64,000 nucleotides of DNA from GWF2-38-69 sp965228125 (GCA_965228125.1 OZ245791.1:1-64000); one strand, 5' to 3'; numbered from the stretch's first letter, positions 7,131 to 18,151 are shown. The notes: generated by a model not told the origin, from the sequence alone. Numbers and translations are program-made.

Positions 7131-7514
7131 ATGAAACATACCTATAAAGAAACAGTTCCTTTGATGGAAAGAACAATGGGAGATAATAGGCATCAAGAAC
7201 AAGACTATAGAAATTGGTTTAACAAGTGTTGGATAGAAGCAGGCGGACTGATTTCTCCTGCTTCAGCTGCGGAATATATAGGAATAACTAGACAATCAGT
7301 ATCTTATCTTATAAATGTAGAAAAACTTAGAAAATATGTATATTCATATGAAGCTATAAACGAAGTAATACAAGAAATGCAAGCAGATAATTGGGATAGA
7401 ATTTTTGTCTCTTTCCAAGATACAATGAAATATGCAGAAGAAAAATATAAGAATTATGACGAAAATATGGATATGATACCAATAGTAAAAACCACTATCA
7501 CACATATACGATAA
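7131..7514 (+). CDS. HTH regulator of the element, copy 2
   Basis: Identical to 3310-3693. Confidence 0.65.
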   Translation: MKHTYKETVPLMERTMGDNRHQEQDYRNWFNKCWIEAGGLISPASAAEYIGITRQSVSYLINVEKLRKYVYSYEAINEVIQEMQADNWDRIFVSFQDTMKYAEEKYKNYDENMDMIPIVKTTITHIR

Positions 7515-7582
7515 AGAAGAGAAACTATAAAAGGAAAAGAAAATATATAAAAGAAAACGAAAAGCCCAAAATATGCCACTGT

Positions 7583-7604
7583 ACCCGCTGTTAGAGTAGC
7601 GGGT
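7583..7604 (-). other. Candidate dso hairpin, copy 2
   Basis: Identical to 83-104. Confidence 0.6.
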
Positions 7605-7629
7605 TCTGAAAATTAATAGGGAGATAATC

Positions 7630-8082
7630 ATGTGTAATAATAATGAACCAACAAAACACCAAAAAGACAGATCCATTTGCTCGAAGGTCTACTTTACAAT
7701 TTCAGGAATTATTTTCCTTGTATTCCTAATATGGTCTATTTGTATTCATTCCCCAAATATCCTTCACATAATAACAAATAACCTTAACTCATATATTATT
7801 CCTAGATTCTTATGGTGCTTAGGGTGGTCTTGCTTCGGTTTTTCTGTATTAGCATATACAATAAAAGATATATGCCCAGATTCACCCTATCCTAAATACA
7901 AAATATATTATCCATTTATGCTACTATCTATATCATTATTAACACTATGTATTTTATCCATGAATGAAAAGACAAATCAAGGATGGATATTCTATTCTAT
8001 GTCGTTTGCCATCTGTTTTATCTTTAGCTATAAAGTAGACTCAATTTGGAATGTAATAGAAAGAGGTGGAGTTAGGAAATAA
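7630..8082 (+). CDS. Four-helix membrane cargo protein, copy 2
   Basis: Identical to 3809-4261. Confidence 0.6.
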   Translation: MCNNNEPTKHQKDRSICSKVYFTISGIIFLVFLIWSICIHSPNILHIITNNLNSYIIPRFLWCLGWSCFGFSVLAYTIKDICPDSPYPKYKIYYPFMLLSISLLTLCILSMNEKTNQGWIFYSMSFAICFIFSYKVDSIWNVIERGGVRK

Positions 8083-8283
8083 TACAGCTCCGACCGTCAT
8101 CGCTTCGCTCTTCGTCTCCGCCAAGTTATTATGAAAAGGGTATGTATCCTGACGGATTAGAACCAGCCGAACGGACAGACCAAGACCCTATCAAGCCAAA
8201 GTGAACCGTTTTTAAGAGTTGCGGAAGCAAGCTTCCTATCTTCCAGGGGGAAGCCCCCCTACAGCTCACCCCCTAACTGGCCA

Positions 8284-8468
8284 ACATCGCATAATACATT
8301 TATGAATAACTTCTCAAAGGGCTGTTTCGATTATACTTCGGGGCTTAAGGGCATCAAGGGCGACCGCATAAAGCATGTCATCCCTTGACACCCTTTTTAA
8401 GCCCCTCGTGCATAATGTTTATCTTGCCTTTGCCTTGCTAAACATAAATTTGTCCTATTATGCGACGT
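8284..8468. other. Forked-hairpin attP-like region, copy 2
   Basis: Same structure as 642-826. Confidence 0.7.
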
Positions 8469-8521
8469 TATTACAGGACGCAGTTAATGCTTTTAGATTC
8501 ATTTCTAAGTTAAAAAACAAC

Positions 8522-8549
8522 ACTTAACATAATGTATGATATGCGACGT
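8522..8549 (-). other. dif-like XerC/XerD site, copy 2/3 boundary
   Basis: Identical to 880-907. Confidence 0.78.
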
Positions 8550-8993
8550 TATAGAAGCAAAAAATATATGTCACGCAATGTCGAGTAAGGAAAAATACAA
8601 ATTTGCGAAATAAAGCCGTTTCCGGCCAATATTAATTAAATCAAGAAATAGCTCAAAGGAATGATTCTGCGCTTCGGTGCTCCGGTACTCCCCGACCGTT
8701 CCTCGCTCCGATGCTCGAATATTCCTTTTAAGAATAATACAGCTCACAACTAAACAGCACTTGAAGCTTTGAATAAAAAATTGCATATATCACAATCGAG
8801 AAAGCTTCAGAGCTTTTATTCATGCCAAGAAATTGGCGCAGGCATAGCGGCCGACGCATGGCAGAGCCAAAAGCGTTTCGGCTCGCTTTATGCCTTTGCG
8901 CCGAATCTCCCAGGCATTAAAAAAAAAGGCTCCCGACCGTTTCCGATCGGAAGCTCAATCAATTAGCTAGAACCTAATAGGTAAAGTTAAGTT

Positions 8994-9356
8994 CTATAAT
9001 TCATCATAATCTTCAGTAGTAATAAAGCAAACCTCATTTAGAGAGATTCCTTTGTTAAAATATTTGGAGACAAGCTTTTCATCGCTGTTTTTTTTACACA
9101 TAAAGTCAGAAAACGCCTCAAAACCATTAAGATTTTCTATCTGTTCAAAACAATTGTAAATATAATTAGCCACCTTAAAAGAAACTTTTTTGCTACCAAA
9201 TACACTAGGGATTAAAAAGATTGTTACATCATTAAAATCTCTTACATGATAATTGAAATCTGTATCAAGTTTCTTATCTAAATAACTATAAGAACCTAAG
9301 ACTATTGAATCATTATTTAGATACTTTTTACGCTTTGCTTCTATGTGAAATCTCAT
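8994..9356 (-). CDS. Element protein of 120 aa, copy 3
   Basis: Protein identical to 1352-1714. Confidence 0.6.
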   Translation of the reverse strand: MRFHIEAKRKKYLNNDSIVLGSYSYLDKKLDTDFNYHVRDFNDVTIFLIPSVFGSKKVSFKVANYIYNCFEQIENLNGFEAFSDFMCKKNSDEKLVSKYFNKGISLNEVCFITTEDYDEL

Positions 9357-9511
9357 TTAAAAGCCTCCATATGATTACAACGTAGATGCTCAGGCAGATA
9401 TGAAAGGTCTATTACTCCATCCTTTAGCATCTTTACGAACAATTTCTTACAATGTTCTTCGTTCTTAAGTGTTCTTAATCTTAGCCATTCAAATTGCTCC
9501 TCTGGAGTCAT
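9353..9511 (-). CDS. Element protein of 52 aa, copy 3 (Ser17Asn variant)
   Basis: Differs from the other four copies by one base at 9462 (C to T on the plus strand), changing codon 17 from AGC to AAC. It is otherwise identical to 1711-1869. Confidence 0.65.
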   Translation of the reverse strand: MTPEEQFEWLRLRTLKNEEHCKKLFVKMLKDGVIDLSYLPEHLRCNHMEAFK

Positions 9512-10509
9512 ACAAATACCTCCTCATCTTCGTAAATATCAGGAACAATCATAATCTGCTTAAGCTCAGACCTAAGAGATTCAAAACAGTTCTTAAAATG
9601 TTCCTTCCAAACATCCTTGGGATGTTGAAGAGGAATACCGAACTTATGAAGCCAAGAAATATAACGCTTACGAGTTTCACGAGGCATAATTTTCAAAGTA
9701 CTCTGCAAACCTTCGTTTTTGACAGAGTGTAAAAATTGCCTATGTTGCCAATCAATACCTGACAAGTCTTTAAATCCGTTAATACATTCAAGACCGTCAC
9801 AAGGGTTATGATTTGCATTAATAGCATGAGATAAACCAGACTTTCTAAGCTGGACTTCAAAACGCCAAACATCCTTGTTTAAATTCAAATCCAGATGCTC
9901 ATTGACCATAATTTCAGCGCATTTAACACAGTCCAAAGCCTCAGCTTTTAAGCCGTAACGGTGAAGTATTTCTTTAAACTTATCATAAATACGAAACTGA
10001 ATATCAGACATTTCAGAGCCTAAATATAAAGTTTCGTATTCTCCAGAATAAACTATGGAAGTGGACTTCCTCTTATCCCGATGGTAAAAAAACTGTGGAT
10101 ACAGTTTACCATAATAATCAATAGCAAAATCTAGCCTGTTGAATTTAACCACTTTATAGATGTCAAAAGGAATACATCTGAATATAAATCCAAGTCCCTT
10201 TATACATTTTTTATTCGGATTAAATTCGATTCTCAAATGGTCTCTATCCCCCCTCTTCCTGTCCTTGAAACCATACGATAAATAAAAATCCTCAAACTTA
10301 AAATTCTGTTCATAAAACTTAAAATCACCTATTTCAACTGCATTCATTTTTTCAAACTCCATACAAGACCTAATATGACGAGTAATAAAATCTCTAACTT
10401 CAAACCCAGTCGGAATACTTACTGTAAAAACTACCTTGTCAATAGAAACCCTAGCTAATTTAGATTGATTATCAGAACTGCATCCATCAAAAATGATGGA
10501 ATCAGTCAT
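9508..10509 (-). CDS. Rep_trans-family initiator, copy 3
   Basis: Protein identical to 1866-2867. Confidence 0.85.
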   Translation of the reverse strand: MTDSIIFDGCSSDNQSKLARVSIDKVVFTVSIPTGFEVRDFITRHIRSCMEFEKMNAVEIGDFKFYEQNFKFEDFYLSYGFKDRKRGDRDHLRIEFNPNKKCIKGLGFIFRCIPFDIYKVVKFNRLDFAIDYYGKLYPQFFYHRDKRKSTSIVYSGEYETLYLGSEMSDIQFRIYDKFKEILHRYGLKAEALDCVKCAEIMVNEHLDLNLNKDVWRFEVQLRKSGLSHAINANHNPCDGLECINGFKDLSGIDWQHRQFLHSVKNEGLQSTLKIMPRETRKRYISWLHKFGIPLQHPKDVWKEHFKNCFESLRSELKQIMIVPDIYEDEEVFV

Positions 10510-10512
10510 TGA

Positions 10513-10782
10513 TTATTTCCTCCCCTGCTCTTCTTTATCTTGAATAAAAGAAACGAGAGTATCAGGAACAAGAGCAGTTTTAGTAAACTCATTTCCTGAA
10601 AAACCAACTTTAACGCTTCTGATATTCCCCTTAAACTCTCCTATTCCCCACACTCCCGGAGGAGCTACAACTCCCGGAGCTACTTTTACGCTAAGAGCTC
10701 CGCCTGTATAATCGCACCACAAATAACCTTTTTGCGATAATGCACCAATTTTGACCCGCTTGAAAAATGTGTCTTCTTTCAT
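10513..10782 (-). CDS. Small protein upstream of rep, copy 3
   Basis: Identical to 2871-3140. Confidence 0.6.
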   Translation of the reverse strand: MKEDTFFKRVKIGALSQKGYLWCDYTGGALSVKVAPGVVAPPGVWGIGEFKGNIRSVKVGFSGNEFTKTALVPDTLVSFIQDKEEQGRK

Positions 10783-10951
10783 TTTTGTTCCTTTGTTTAG
10801 ATTGTTTTTATATGACATATCTAATAATTCAAAAGAAATATTAAAGAATTATGTCTTACATATGTAAGATTAAGATTTTATCTGACATAAGTCAAGTATG
10901 GATTTTATAAAAAATAAATTTATATTATAAAAAACAAAAATGGAGAGAACT

Positions 10952-11335
10952 ATGAAACATACCTATAAAGAAACAGTTCCTTTGATGGAAAGAACAATGG
11001 GAGATAATAGGCATCAAGAACAAGACTATAGAAATTGGTTTAACAAGTGTTGGATAGAAGCAGGCGGACTGATTTCTCCTGCTTCAGCTGCGGAATATAT
11101 AGGAATAACTAGACAATCAGTATCTTATCTTATAAATGTAGAAAAACTTAGAAAATATGTATATTCATATGAAGCTATAAACGAAGTAATACAAGAAATG
11201 CAAGCAGATAATTGGGATAGAATTTTTGTCTCTTTCCAAGATACAATGAAATATGCAGAAGAAAAATATAAGAATTATGACGAAAATATGGATATGATAC
11301 CAATAGTAAAAACCACTATCACACATATACGATAA
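10952..11335 (+). CDS. HTH regulator of the element, copy 3
   Basis: Identical to 3310-3693. Confidence 0.65.
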   Translation: MKHTYKETVPLMERTMGDNRHQEQDYRNWFNKCWIEAGGLISPASAAEYIGITRQSVSYLINVEKLRKYVYSYEAINEVIQEMQADNWDRIFVSFQDTMKYAEEKYKNYDENMDMIPIVKTTITHIR

Positions 11336-11403
11336 AGAAGAGAAACTATAAAAGGAAAAGAAAATATATAAAAGAAAACGAAAAGCCCAAAATATGCCAC
11401 TGT

Positions 11404-11425
11404 ACCCGCTGTTAGAGTAGCGGGT
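11404..11425 (-). other. Candidate dso hairpin, copy 3
   Basis: Identical to 83-104. Confidence 0.6.
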
Positions 11426-11450
11426 TCTGAAAATTAATAGGGAGATAATC

Positions 11451-11903
11451 ATGTGTAATAATAATGAACCAACAAAACACCAAAAAGACAGATCCATTTG
11501 CTCGAAGGTCTACTTTACAATTTCAGGAATTATTTTCCTTGTATTCCTAATATGGTCTATTTGTATTCATTCCCCAAATATCCTTCACATAATAACAAAT
11601 AACCTTAACTCATATATTATTCCTAGATTCTTATGGTGCTTAGGGTGGTCTTGCTTCGGTTTTTCTGTATTAGCATATACAATAAAAGATATATGCCCAG
11701 ATTCACCCTATCCTAAATACAAAATATATTATCCATTTATGCTACTATCTATATCATTATTAACACTATGTATTTTATCCATGAATGAAAAGACAAATCA
11801 AGGATGGATATTCTATTCTATGTCGTTTGCCATCTGTTTTATCTTTAGCTATAAAGTAGACTCAATTTGGAATGTAATAGAAAGAGGTGGAGTTAGGAAA
11901 TAA
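11451..11903 (+). CDS. Four-helix membrane cargo protein, copy 3
   Basis: Identical to 3809-4261. Confidence 0.6.
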   Translation: MCNNNEPTKHQKDRSICSKVYFTISGIIFLVFLIWSICIHSPNILHIITNNLNSYIIPRFLWCLGWSCFGFSVLAYTIKDICPDSPYPKYKIYYPFMLLSISLLTLCILSMNEKTNQGWIFYSMSFAICFIFSYKVDSIWNVIERGGVRK

Positions 11904-12104
11904 TACAGCTCCGACCGTCATCGCTTCGCTCTTCGTCTCCGCCAAGTTATTATGAAAAGGGTATGTATCCTGACGGATTAGAACCAGCCGAACGGACAGA
12001 CCAAGACCCTATCAAGCCAAAGTGAACCGTTTTTAAGAGTTGCGGAAGCAAGCTTCCTATCTTCCAGGGGGAAGCCCCCCTACAGCTCACCCCCTAACTG
12101 GCCA

Positions 12105-12289
12105 ACATCGCATAATACATTTATGAATAACTTCTCAAAGGGCTGTTTCGATTATACTTCGGGGCTTAAGGGCATCAAGGGCGACCGCATAAAGCATGTC
12201 ATCCCTTGACACCCTTTTTAAGCCCCTCGTGCATAATGTTTATCTTGCCTTTGCCTTGCTAAACATAAATTTGTCCTATTATGCGACGT
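12105..12289. other. Forked-hairpin attP-like region, copy 3
   Basis: Same structure as 642-826. Confidence 0.7.
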
Positions 12290-12342
12290 TATTACAGGAC
12301 GCAGTTAATGCTTTTAGATTCATTTCTAAGTTAAAAAACAAC

Positions 12343-12370
12343 ACTTAACATAATGTATGATATGCGACGT
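12343..12370 (-). other. dif-like XerC/XerD site, copy 3/4 boundary
   Basis: Identical to 880-907. Confidence 0.78.
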
Positions 12371-12814
12371 TATAGAAGCAAAAAATATATGTCACGCAAT
12401 GTCGAGTAAGGAAAAATACAAATTTGCGAAATAAAGCCGTTTCCGGCCAATATTAATTAAATCAAGAAATAGCTCAAAGGAATGATTCTGCGCTTCGGTG
12501 CTCCGGTACTCCCCGACCGTTCCTCGCTCCGATGCTCGAATATTCCTTTTAAGAATAATACAGCTCACAACTAAACAGCACTTGAAGCTTTGAATAAAAA
12601 ATTGCATATATCACAATCGAGAAAGCTTCAGAGCTTTTATTCATGCCAAGAAATTGGCGCAGGCATAGCGGCCGACGCATGGCAGAGCCAAAAGCGTTTC
12701 GGCTCGCTTTATGCCTTTGCGCCGAATCTCCCAGGCATTAAAAAAAAAGGCTCCCGACCGTTTCCGATCGGAAGCTCAATCAATTAGCTAGAACCTAATA
12801 GGTAAAGTTAAGTT

Positions 12815-13177
12815 CTATAATTCATCATAATCTTCAGTAGTAATAAAGCAAACCTCATTTAGAGAGATTCCTTTGTTAAAATATTTGGAGACAAGCTTTT
12901 CATCGCTGTTTTTTTTACACATAAAGTCAGAAAACGCCTCAAAACCATTAAGATTTTCTATCTGTTCAAAACAATTGTAAATATAATTAGCCACCTTAAA
13001 AGAAACTTTTTTGCTACCAAATACACTAGGGATTAAAAAGATTGTTACATCATTAAAATCTCTTACATGATAATTGAAATCTGTATCAAGTTTCTTATCT
13101 AAATAACTATAAGAACCTAAGACTATTGAATCATTATTTAGATACTTTTTACGCTTTGCTTCTATGTGAAATCTCAT
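12815..13177 (-). CDS. Element protein of 120 aa, copy 4
   Basis: Protein identical to 1352-1714. Confidence 0.6.
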   Translation of the reverse strand: MRFHIEAKRKKYLNNDSIVLGSYSYLDKKLDTDFNYHVRDFNDVTIFLIPSVFGSKKVSFKVANYIYNCFEQIENLNGFEAFSDFMCKKNSDEKLVSKYFNKGISLNEVCFITTEDYDEL

Positions 13178-13332
13178 TTAAAAGCCTCCATATGATTACA
13201 ACGTAGATGCTCAGGCAGATATGAAAGGTCTATTACTCCATCCTTTAGCATCTTTACGAACAATTTCTTACAATGTTCTTCGCTCTTAAGTGTTCTTAAT
13301 CTTAGCCATTCAAATTGCTCCTCTGGAGTCAT
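13174..13332 (-). CDS. Element protein of 52 aa, copy 4
   Basis: Identical to 1711-1869. Confidence 0.65.
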   Translation of the reverse strand: MTPEEQFEWLRLRTLKSEEHCKKLFVKMLKDGVIDLSYLPEHLRCNHMEAFK

Positions 13333-14330
13333 ACAAATACCTCCTCATCTTCGTAAATATCAGGAACAATCATAATCTGCTTAAGCTCAGACCTAAGAGA
13401 TTCAAAACAGTTCTTAAAATGTTCCTTCCAAACATCCTTGGGATGTTGAAGAGGAATACCGAACTTATGAAGCCAAGAAATATAACGCTTACGAGTTTCA
13501 CGAGGCATAATTTTCAAAGTACTCTGCAAACCTTCGTTTTTGACAGAGTGTAAAAATTGCCTATGTTGCCAATCAATACCTGACAAGTCTTTAAATCCGT
13601 TAATACATTCAAGACCGTCACAAGGGTTATGATTTGCATTAATAGCATGAGATAAACCAGACTTTCTAAGCTGGACTTCAAAACGCCAAACATCCTTGTT
13701 TAAATTCAAATCCAGATGCTCATTGACCATAATTTCAGCGCATTTAACACAGTCCAAAGCCTCAGCTTTTAAGCCGTAACGGTGAAGTATTTCTTTAAAC
13801 TTATCATAAATACGAAACTGAATATCAGACATTTCAGAGCCTAAATATAAAGTTTCGTATTCTCCAGAATAAACTATGGAAGTGGACTTCCTCTTATCCC
13901 GATGGTAAAAAAACTGTGGATACAGTTTACCATAATAATCAATAGCAAAATCTAGCCTGTTGAATTTAACCACTTTATAGATGTCAAAAGGAATACATCT
14001 GAATATAAATCCAAGTCCCTTTATACATTTTTTATTCGGATTAAATTCGATTCTCAAATGGTCTCTATCCCCCCTCTTCCTGTCCTTGAAACCATACGAT
14101 AAATAAAAATCCTCAAACTTAAAATTCTGTTCATAAAACTTAAAATCACCTATTTCAACTGCATTCATTTTTTCAAACTCCATACAAGACCTAATATGAC
14201 GAGTAATAAAATCTCTAACTTCAAACCCAGTCGGAATACTTACTGTAAAAACTACCTTGTCAATAGAAACCCTAGCTAATTTAGATTGATTATCAGAACT
14301 GCATCCATCAAAAATGATGGAATCAGTCAT
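13329..14330 (-). CDS. Rep_trans-family initiator, copy 4
   Basis: Protein identical to 1866-2867. Confidence 0.85.
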   Translation of the reverse strand: MTDSIIFDGCSSDNQSKLARVSIDKVVFTVSIPTGFEVRDFITRHIRSCMEFEKMNAVEIGDFKFYEQNFKFEDFYLSYGFKDRKRGDRDHLRIEFNPNKKCIKGLGFIFRCIPFDIYKVVKFNRLDFAIDYYGKLYPQFFYHRDKRKSTSIVYSGEYETLYLGSEMSDIQFRIYDKFKEILHRYGLKAEALDCVKCAEIMVNEHLDLNLNKDVWRFEVQLRKSGLSHAINANHNPCDGLECINGFKDLSGIDWQHRQFLHSVKNEGLQSTLKIMPRETRKRYISWLHKFGIPLQHPKDVWKEHFKNCFESLRSELKQIMIVPDIYEDEEVFV

Positions 14331-14333
14331 TGA

Positions 14334-14603
14334 TTATTTCCTCCCCTGCTCTTCTTTATCTTGAATAAAAGAAACGAGAGTATCAGGAACAAGAGCAGTT
14401 TTAGTAAACTCATTTCCTGAAAAACCAACTTTAACGCTTCTGATATTCCCCTTAAACTCTCCTATTCCCCACACTCCCGGAGGAGCTACAACTCCCGGAG
14501 CTACTTTTACGCTAAGAGCTCCGCCTGTATAATCGCACCACAAATAACCTTTTTGCGATAATGCACCAATTTTGACCCGCTTGAAAAATGTGTCTTCTTT
14601 CAT
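14334..14603 (-). CDS. Small protein upstream of rep, copy 4
   Basis: Identical to 2871-3140. Confidence 0.6.
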   Translation of the reverse strand: MKEDTFFKRVKIGALSQKGYLWCDYTGGALSVKVAPGVVAPPGVWGIGEFKGNIRSVKVGFSGNEFTKTALVPDTLVSFIQDKEEQGRK

Positions 14604-14772
14604 TTTTGTTCCTTTGTTTAGATTGTTTTTATATGACATATCTAATAATTCAAAAGAAATATTAAAGAATTATGTCTTACATATGTAAGATTAAGATTTT
14701 ATCTGACATAAGTCAAGTATGGATTTTATAAAAAATAAATTTATATTATAAAAAACAAAAATGGAGAGAACT

Positions 14773-15156
14773 ATGAAACATACCTATAAAGAAACAGTTC
14801 CTTTGATGGAAAGAACAATGGGAGATAATAGGCATCAAGAACAAGACTATAGAAATTGGTTTAACAAGTGTTGGATAGAAGCAGGCGGACTGATTTCTCC
14901 TGCTTCAGCTGCGGAATATATAGGAATAACTAGACAATCAGTATCTTATCTTATAAATGTAGAAAAACTTAGAAAATATGTATATTCATATGAAGCTATA
15001 AACGAAGTAATACAAGAAATGCAAGCAGATAATTGGGATAGAATTTTTGTCTCTTTCCAAGATACAATGAAATATGCAGAAGAAAAATATAAGAATTATG
15101 ACGAAAATATGGATATGATACCAATAGTAAAAACCACTATCACACATATACGATAA
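14773..15156 (+). CDS. HTH regulator of the element, copy 4
   Basis: Identical to 3310-3693. Confidence 0.65.
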   Translation: MKHTYKETVPLMERTMGDNRHQEQDYRNWFNKCWIEAGGLISPASAAEYIGITRQSVSYLINVEKLRKYVYSYEAINEVIQEMQADNWDRIFVSFQDTMKYAEEKYKNYDENMDMIPIVKTTITHIR

Positions 15157-15224
15157 AGAAGAGAAACTATAAAAGGAAAAGAAAATATATAAAAGAAAAC
15201 GAAAAGCCCAAAATATGCCACTGT

Positions 15225-15246
15225 ACCCGCTGTTAGAGTAGCGGGT
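15225..15246 (-). other. Candidate dso hairpin, copy 4
   Basis: Identical to 83-104. Confidence 0.6.
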
Positions 15247-15271
15247 TCTGAAAATTAATAGGGAGATAATC

Positions 15272-15724
15272 ATGTGTAATAATAATGAACCAACAAAACA
15301 CCAAAAAGACAGATCCATTTGCTCGAAGGTCTACTTTACAATTTCAGGAATTATTTTCCTTGTATTCCTAATATGGTCTATTTGTATTCATTCCCCAAAT
15401 ATCCTTCACATAATAACAAATAACCTTAACTCATATATTATTCCTAGATTCTTATGGTGCTTAGGGTGGTCTTGCTTCGGTTTTTCTGTATTAGCATATA
15501 CAATAAAAGATATATGCCCAGATTCACCCTATCCTAAATACAAAATATATTATCCATTTATGCTACTATCTATATCATTATTAACACTATGTATTTTATC
15601 CATGAATGAAAAGACAAATCAAGGATGGATATTCTATTCTATGTCGTTTGCCATCTGTTTTATCTTTAGCTATAAAGTAGACTCAATTTGGAATGTAATA
15701 GAAAGAGGTGGAGTTAGGAAATAA
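15272..15724 (+). CDS. Four-helix membrane cargo protein, copy 4
   Basis: Identical to 3809-4261. Confidence 0.6.
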   Translation: MCNNNEPTKHQKDRSICSKVYFTISGIIFLVFLIWSICIHSPNILHIITNNLNSYIIPRFLWCLGWSCFGFSVLAYTIKDICPDSPYPKYKIYYPFMLLSISLLTLCILSMNEKTNQGWIFYSMSFAICFIFSYKVDSIWNVIERGGVRK

Positions 15725-15925
15725 TACAGCTCCGACCGTCATCGCTTCGCTCTTCGTCTCCGCCAAGTTATTATGAAAAGGGTATGTATCCTGACGGATT
15801 AGAACCAGCCGAACGGACAGACCAAGACCCTATCAAGCCAAAGTGAACCGTTTTTAAGAGTTGCGGAAGCAAGCTTCCTATCTTCCAGGGGGAAGCCCCC
15901 CTACAGCTCACCCCCTAACTGGCCA

Positions 15926-16110
15926 ACATCGCATAATACATTTATGAATAACTTCTCAAAGGGCTGTTTCGATTATACTTCGGGGCTTAAGGGCATCAAG
16001 GGCGACCGCATAAAGCATGTCATCCCTTGACACCCTTTTTAAGCCCCTCGTGCATAATGTTTATCTTGCCTTTGCCTTGCTAAACATAAATTTGTCCTAT
16101 TATGCGACGT
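15926..16110. other. Forked-hairpin attP-like region, copy 4
   Basis: Same structure as 642-826. Confidence 0.7.
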
Positions 16111-16163
16111 TATTACAGGACGCAGTTAATGCTTTTAGATTCATTTCTAAGTTAAAAAACAAC

Positions 16164-16191
16164 ACTTAACATAATGTATGATATGCGACGT
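16164..16191 (-). other. dif-like XerC/XerD site, copy 4/5 boundary
   Basis: Identical to 880-907. This is the last dif-like site of the array; none occurs at the right terminus. Confidence 0.78.
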
Positions 16192-16635
16192 TATAGAAGC
16201 AAAAAATATATGTCACGCAATGTCGAGTAAGGAAAAATACAAATTTGCGAAATAAAGCCGTTTCCGGCCAATATTAATTAAATCAAGAAATAGCTCAAAG
16301 GAATGATTCTGCGCTTCGGTGCTCCGGTACTCCCCGACCGTTCCTCGCTCCGATGCTCGAATATTCCTTTTAAGAATAATACAGCTCACAACTAAACAGC
16401 ACTTGAAGCTTTGAATAAAAAATTGCATATATCACAATCGAGAAAGCTTCAGAGCTTTTATTCATGCCAAGAAATTGGCGCAGGCATAGCGGCCGACGCA
16501 TGGCAGAGCCAAAAGCGTTTCGGCTCGCTTTATGCCTTTGCGCCGAATCTCCCAGGCATTAAAAAAAAAGGCTCCCGACCGTTTCCGATCGGAAGCTCAA
16601 TCAATTAGCTAGAACCTAATAGGTAAAGTTAAGTT

Positions 16636-16998
16636 CTATAATTCATCATAATCTTCAGTAGTAATAAAGCAAACCTCATTTAGAGAGATTCCTTTGTTAA
16701 AATATTTGGAGACAAGCTTTTCATCGCTGTTTTTTTTACACATAAAGTCAGAAAACGCCTCAAAACCATTAAGATTTTCTATCTGTTCAAAACAATTGTA
16801 AATATAATTAGCCACCTTAAAAGAAACTTTTTTGCTACCAAATACACTAGGGATTAAAAAGATTGTTACATCATTAAAATCTCTTACATGATAATTGAAA
16901 TCTGTATCAAGTTTCTTATCTAAATAACTATAAGAACCTAAGACTATTGAATCATTATTTAGATACTTTTTACGCTTTGCTTCTATGTGAAATCTCAT
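16636..16998 (-). CDS. Element protein of 120 aa, copy 5
   Basis: Protein identical to 1352-1714. Confidence 0.6.
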   Translation of the reverse strand: MRFHIEAKRKKYLNNDSIVLGSYSYLDKKLDTDFNYHVRDFNDVTIFLIPSVFGSKKVSFKVANYIYNCFEQIENLNGFEAFSDFMCKKNSDEKLVSKYFNKGISLNEVCFITTEDYDEL

Positions 16999-17153
16999 TT
17001 AAAAGCCTCCATATGATTACAACGTAGATGCTCAGGCAGATATGAAAGGTCTATTACTCCATCCTTTAGCATCTTTACGAACAATTTCTTACAATGTTCT
17101 TCGCTCTTAAGTGTTCTTAATCTTAGCCATTCAAATTGCTCCTCTGGAGTCAT
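16995..17153 (-). CDS. Element protein of 52 aa, copy 5
   Basis: Identical to 1711-1869. Confidence 0.65.
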   Translation of the reverse strand: MTPEEQFEWLRLRTLKSEEHCKKLFVKMLKDGVIDLSYLPEHLRCNHMEAFK

Positions 17154-18151
17154 ACAAATACCTCCTCATCTTCGTAAATATCAGGAACAATCATAATCTG
17201 CTTAAGCTCAGACCTAAGAGATTCAAAACAGTTCTTAAAATGTTCCTTCCAAACATCCTTGGGATGTTGAAGAGGAATACCGAACTTATGAAGCCAAGAA
17301 ATATAACGCTTACGAGTTTCACGAGGCATAATTTTCAAAGTACTCTGCAAACCTTCGTTTTTGACAGAGTGTAAAAATTGCCTATGTTGCCAATCAATAC
17401 CTGACAAGTCTTTAAATCCGTTAATACATTCAAGACCGTCACAAGGGTTATGATTTGCATTAATAGCATGAGATAAACCAGACTTTCTAAGCTGGACTTC
17501 AAAACGCCAAACATCCTTGTTTAAATTCAAATCCAGATGCTCATTGACCATAATTTCAGCGCATTTAACACAGTCCAAAGCCTCAGCTTTTAAGCCGTAA
17601 CGGTGAAGTATTTCTTTAAACTTATCATAAATACGAAACTGAATATCAGACATTTCAGAGCCTAAATATAAAGTTTCGTATTCTCCAGAATAAACTATGG
17701 AAGTGGACTTCCTCTTATCCCGATGGTAAAAAAACTGTGGATACAGTTTACCATAATAATCAATAGCAAAATCTAGCCTGTTGAATTTAACCACTTTATA
17801 GATGTCAAAAGGAATACATCTGAATATAAATCCAAGTCCCTTTATACATTTTTTATTCGGATTAAATTCGATTCTCAAATGGTCTCTATCCCCCCTCTTC
17901 CTGTCCTTGAAACCATACGATAAATAAAAATCCTCAAACTTAAAATTCTGTTCATAAAACTTAAAATCACCTATTTCAACTGCATTCATTTTTTCAAACT
18001 CCATACAAGACCTAATATGACGAGTAATAAAATCTCTAACTTCAAACCCAGTCGGAATACTTACTGTAAAAACTACCTTGTCAATAGAAACCCTAGCTAA
18101 TTTAGATTGATTATCAGAACTGCATCCATCAAAAATGATGGAATCAGTCAT
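17150..18151 (-). CDS. Rep_trans-family initiator, copy 5
   Basis: Protein identical to 1866-2867. Confidence 0.85.
   Translation of the reverse strand: MTDSIIFDGCSSDNQSKLARVSIDKVVFTVSIPTGFEVRDFITRHIRSCMEFEKMNAVEIGDFKFYEQNFKFEDFYLSYGFKDRKRGDRDHLRIEFNPNKKCIKGLGFIFRCIPFDIYKVVKFNRLDFAIDYYGKLYPQFFYHRDKRKSTSIVYSGEYETLYLGSEMSDIQFRIYDKFKEILHRYGLKAEALDCVKCAEIMVNEHLDLNLNKDVWRFEVQLRKSGLSHAINANHNPCDGLECINGFKDLSGIDWQHRQFLHSVKNEGLQSTLKIMPRETRKRYISWLHKFGIPLQHPKDVWKEHFKNCFESLRSELKQIMIVPDIYEDEEVFV

Larger units (their letters stand above)
4729..8549. mobile_element. Satellite element copy 2
   Basis: Full unit with the same gene content as copy 1. Its operator region is at 6962-7130 and its rep-operon terminator at 5098-5135. 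Confidence 0.88.
8550..12370. mobile_element. Satellite element copy 3
   Basis: Full unit. It differs from the other copies by C to T at 9462, which changes Ser17 to Asn in the 52-aa protein. Operator region at 10783-10951, terminator at 8919-8956. Confidence 0.88.
12371..16191. mobile_element. Satellite element copy 4
   Basis: Full unit with the same gene content as copy 1. Operator region at 14604-14772, terminator at 12740-12777. Confidence 0.88.
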
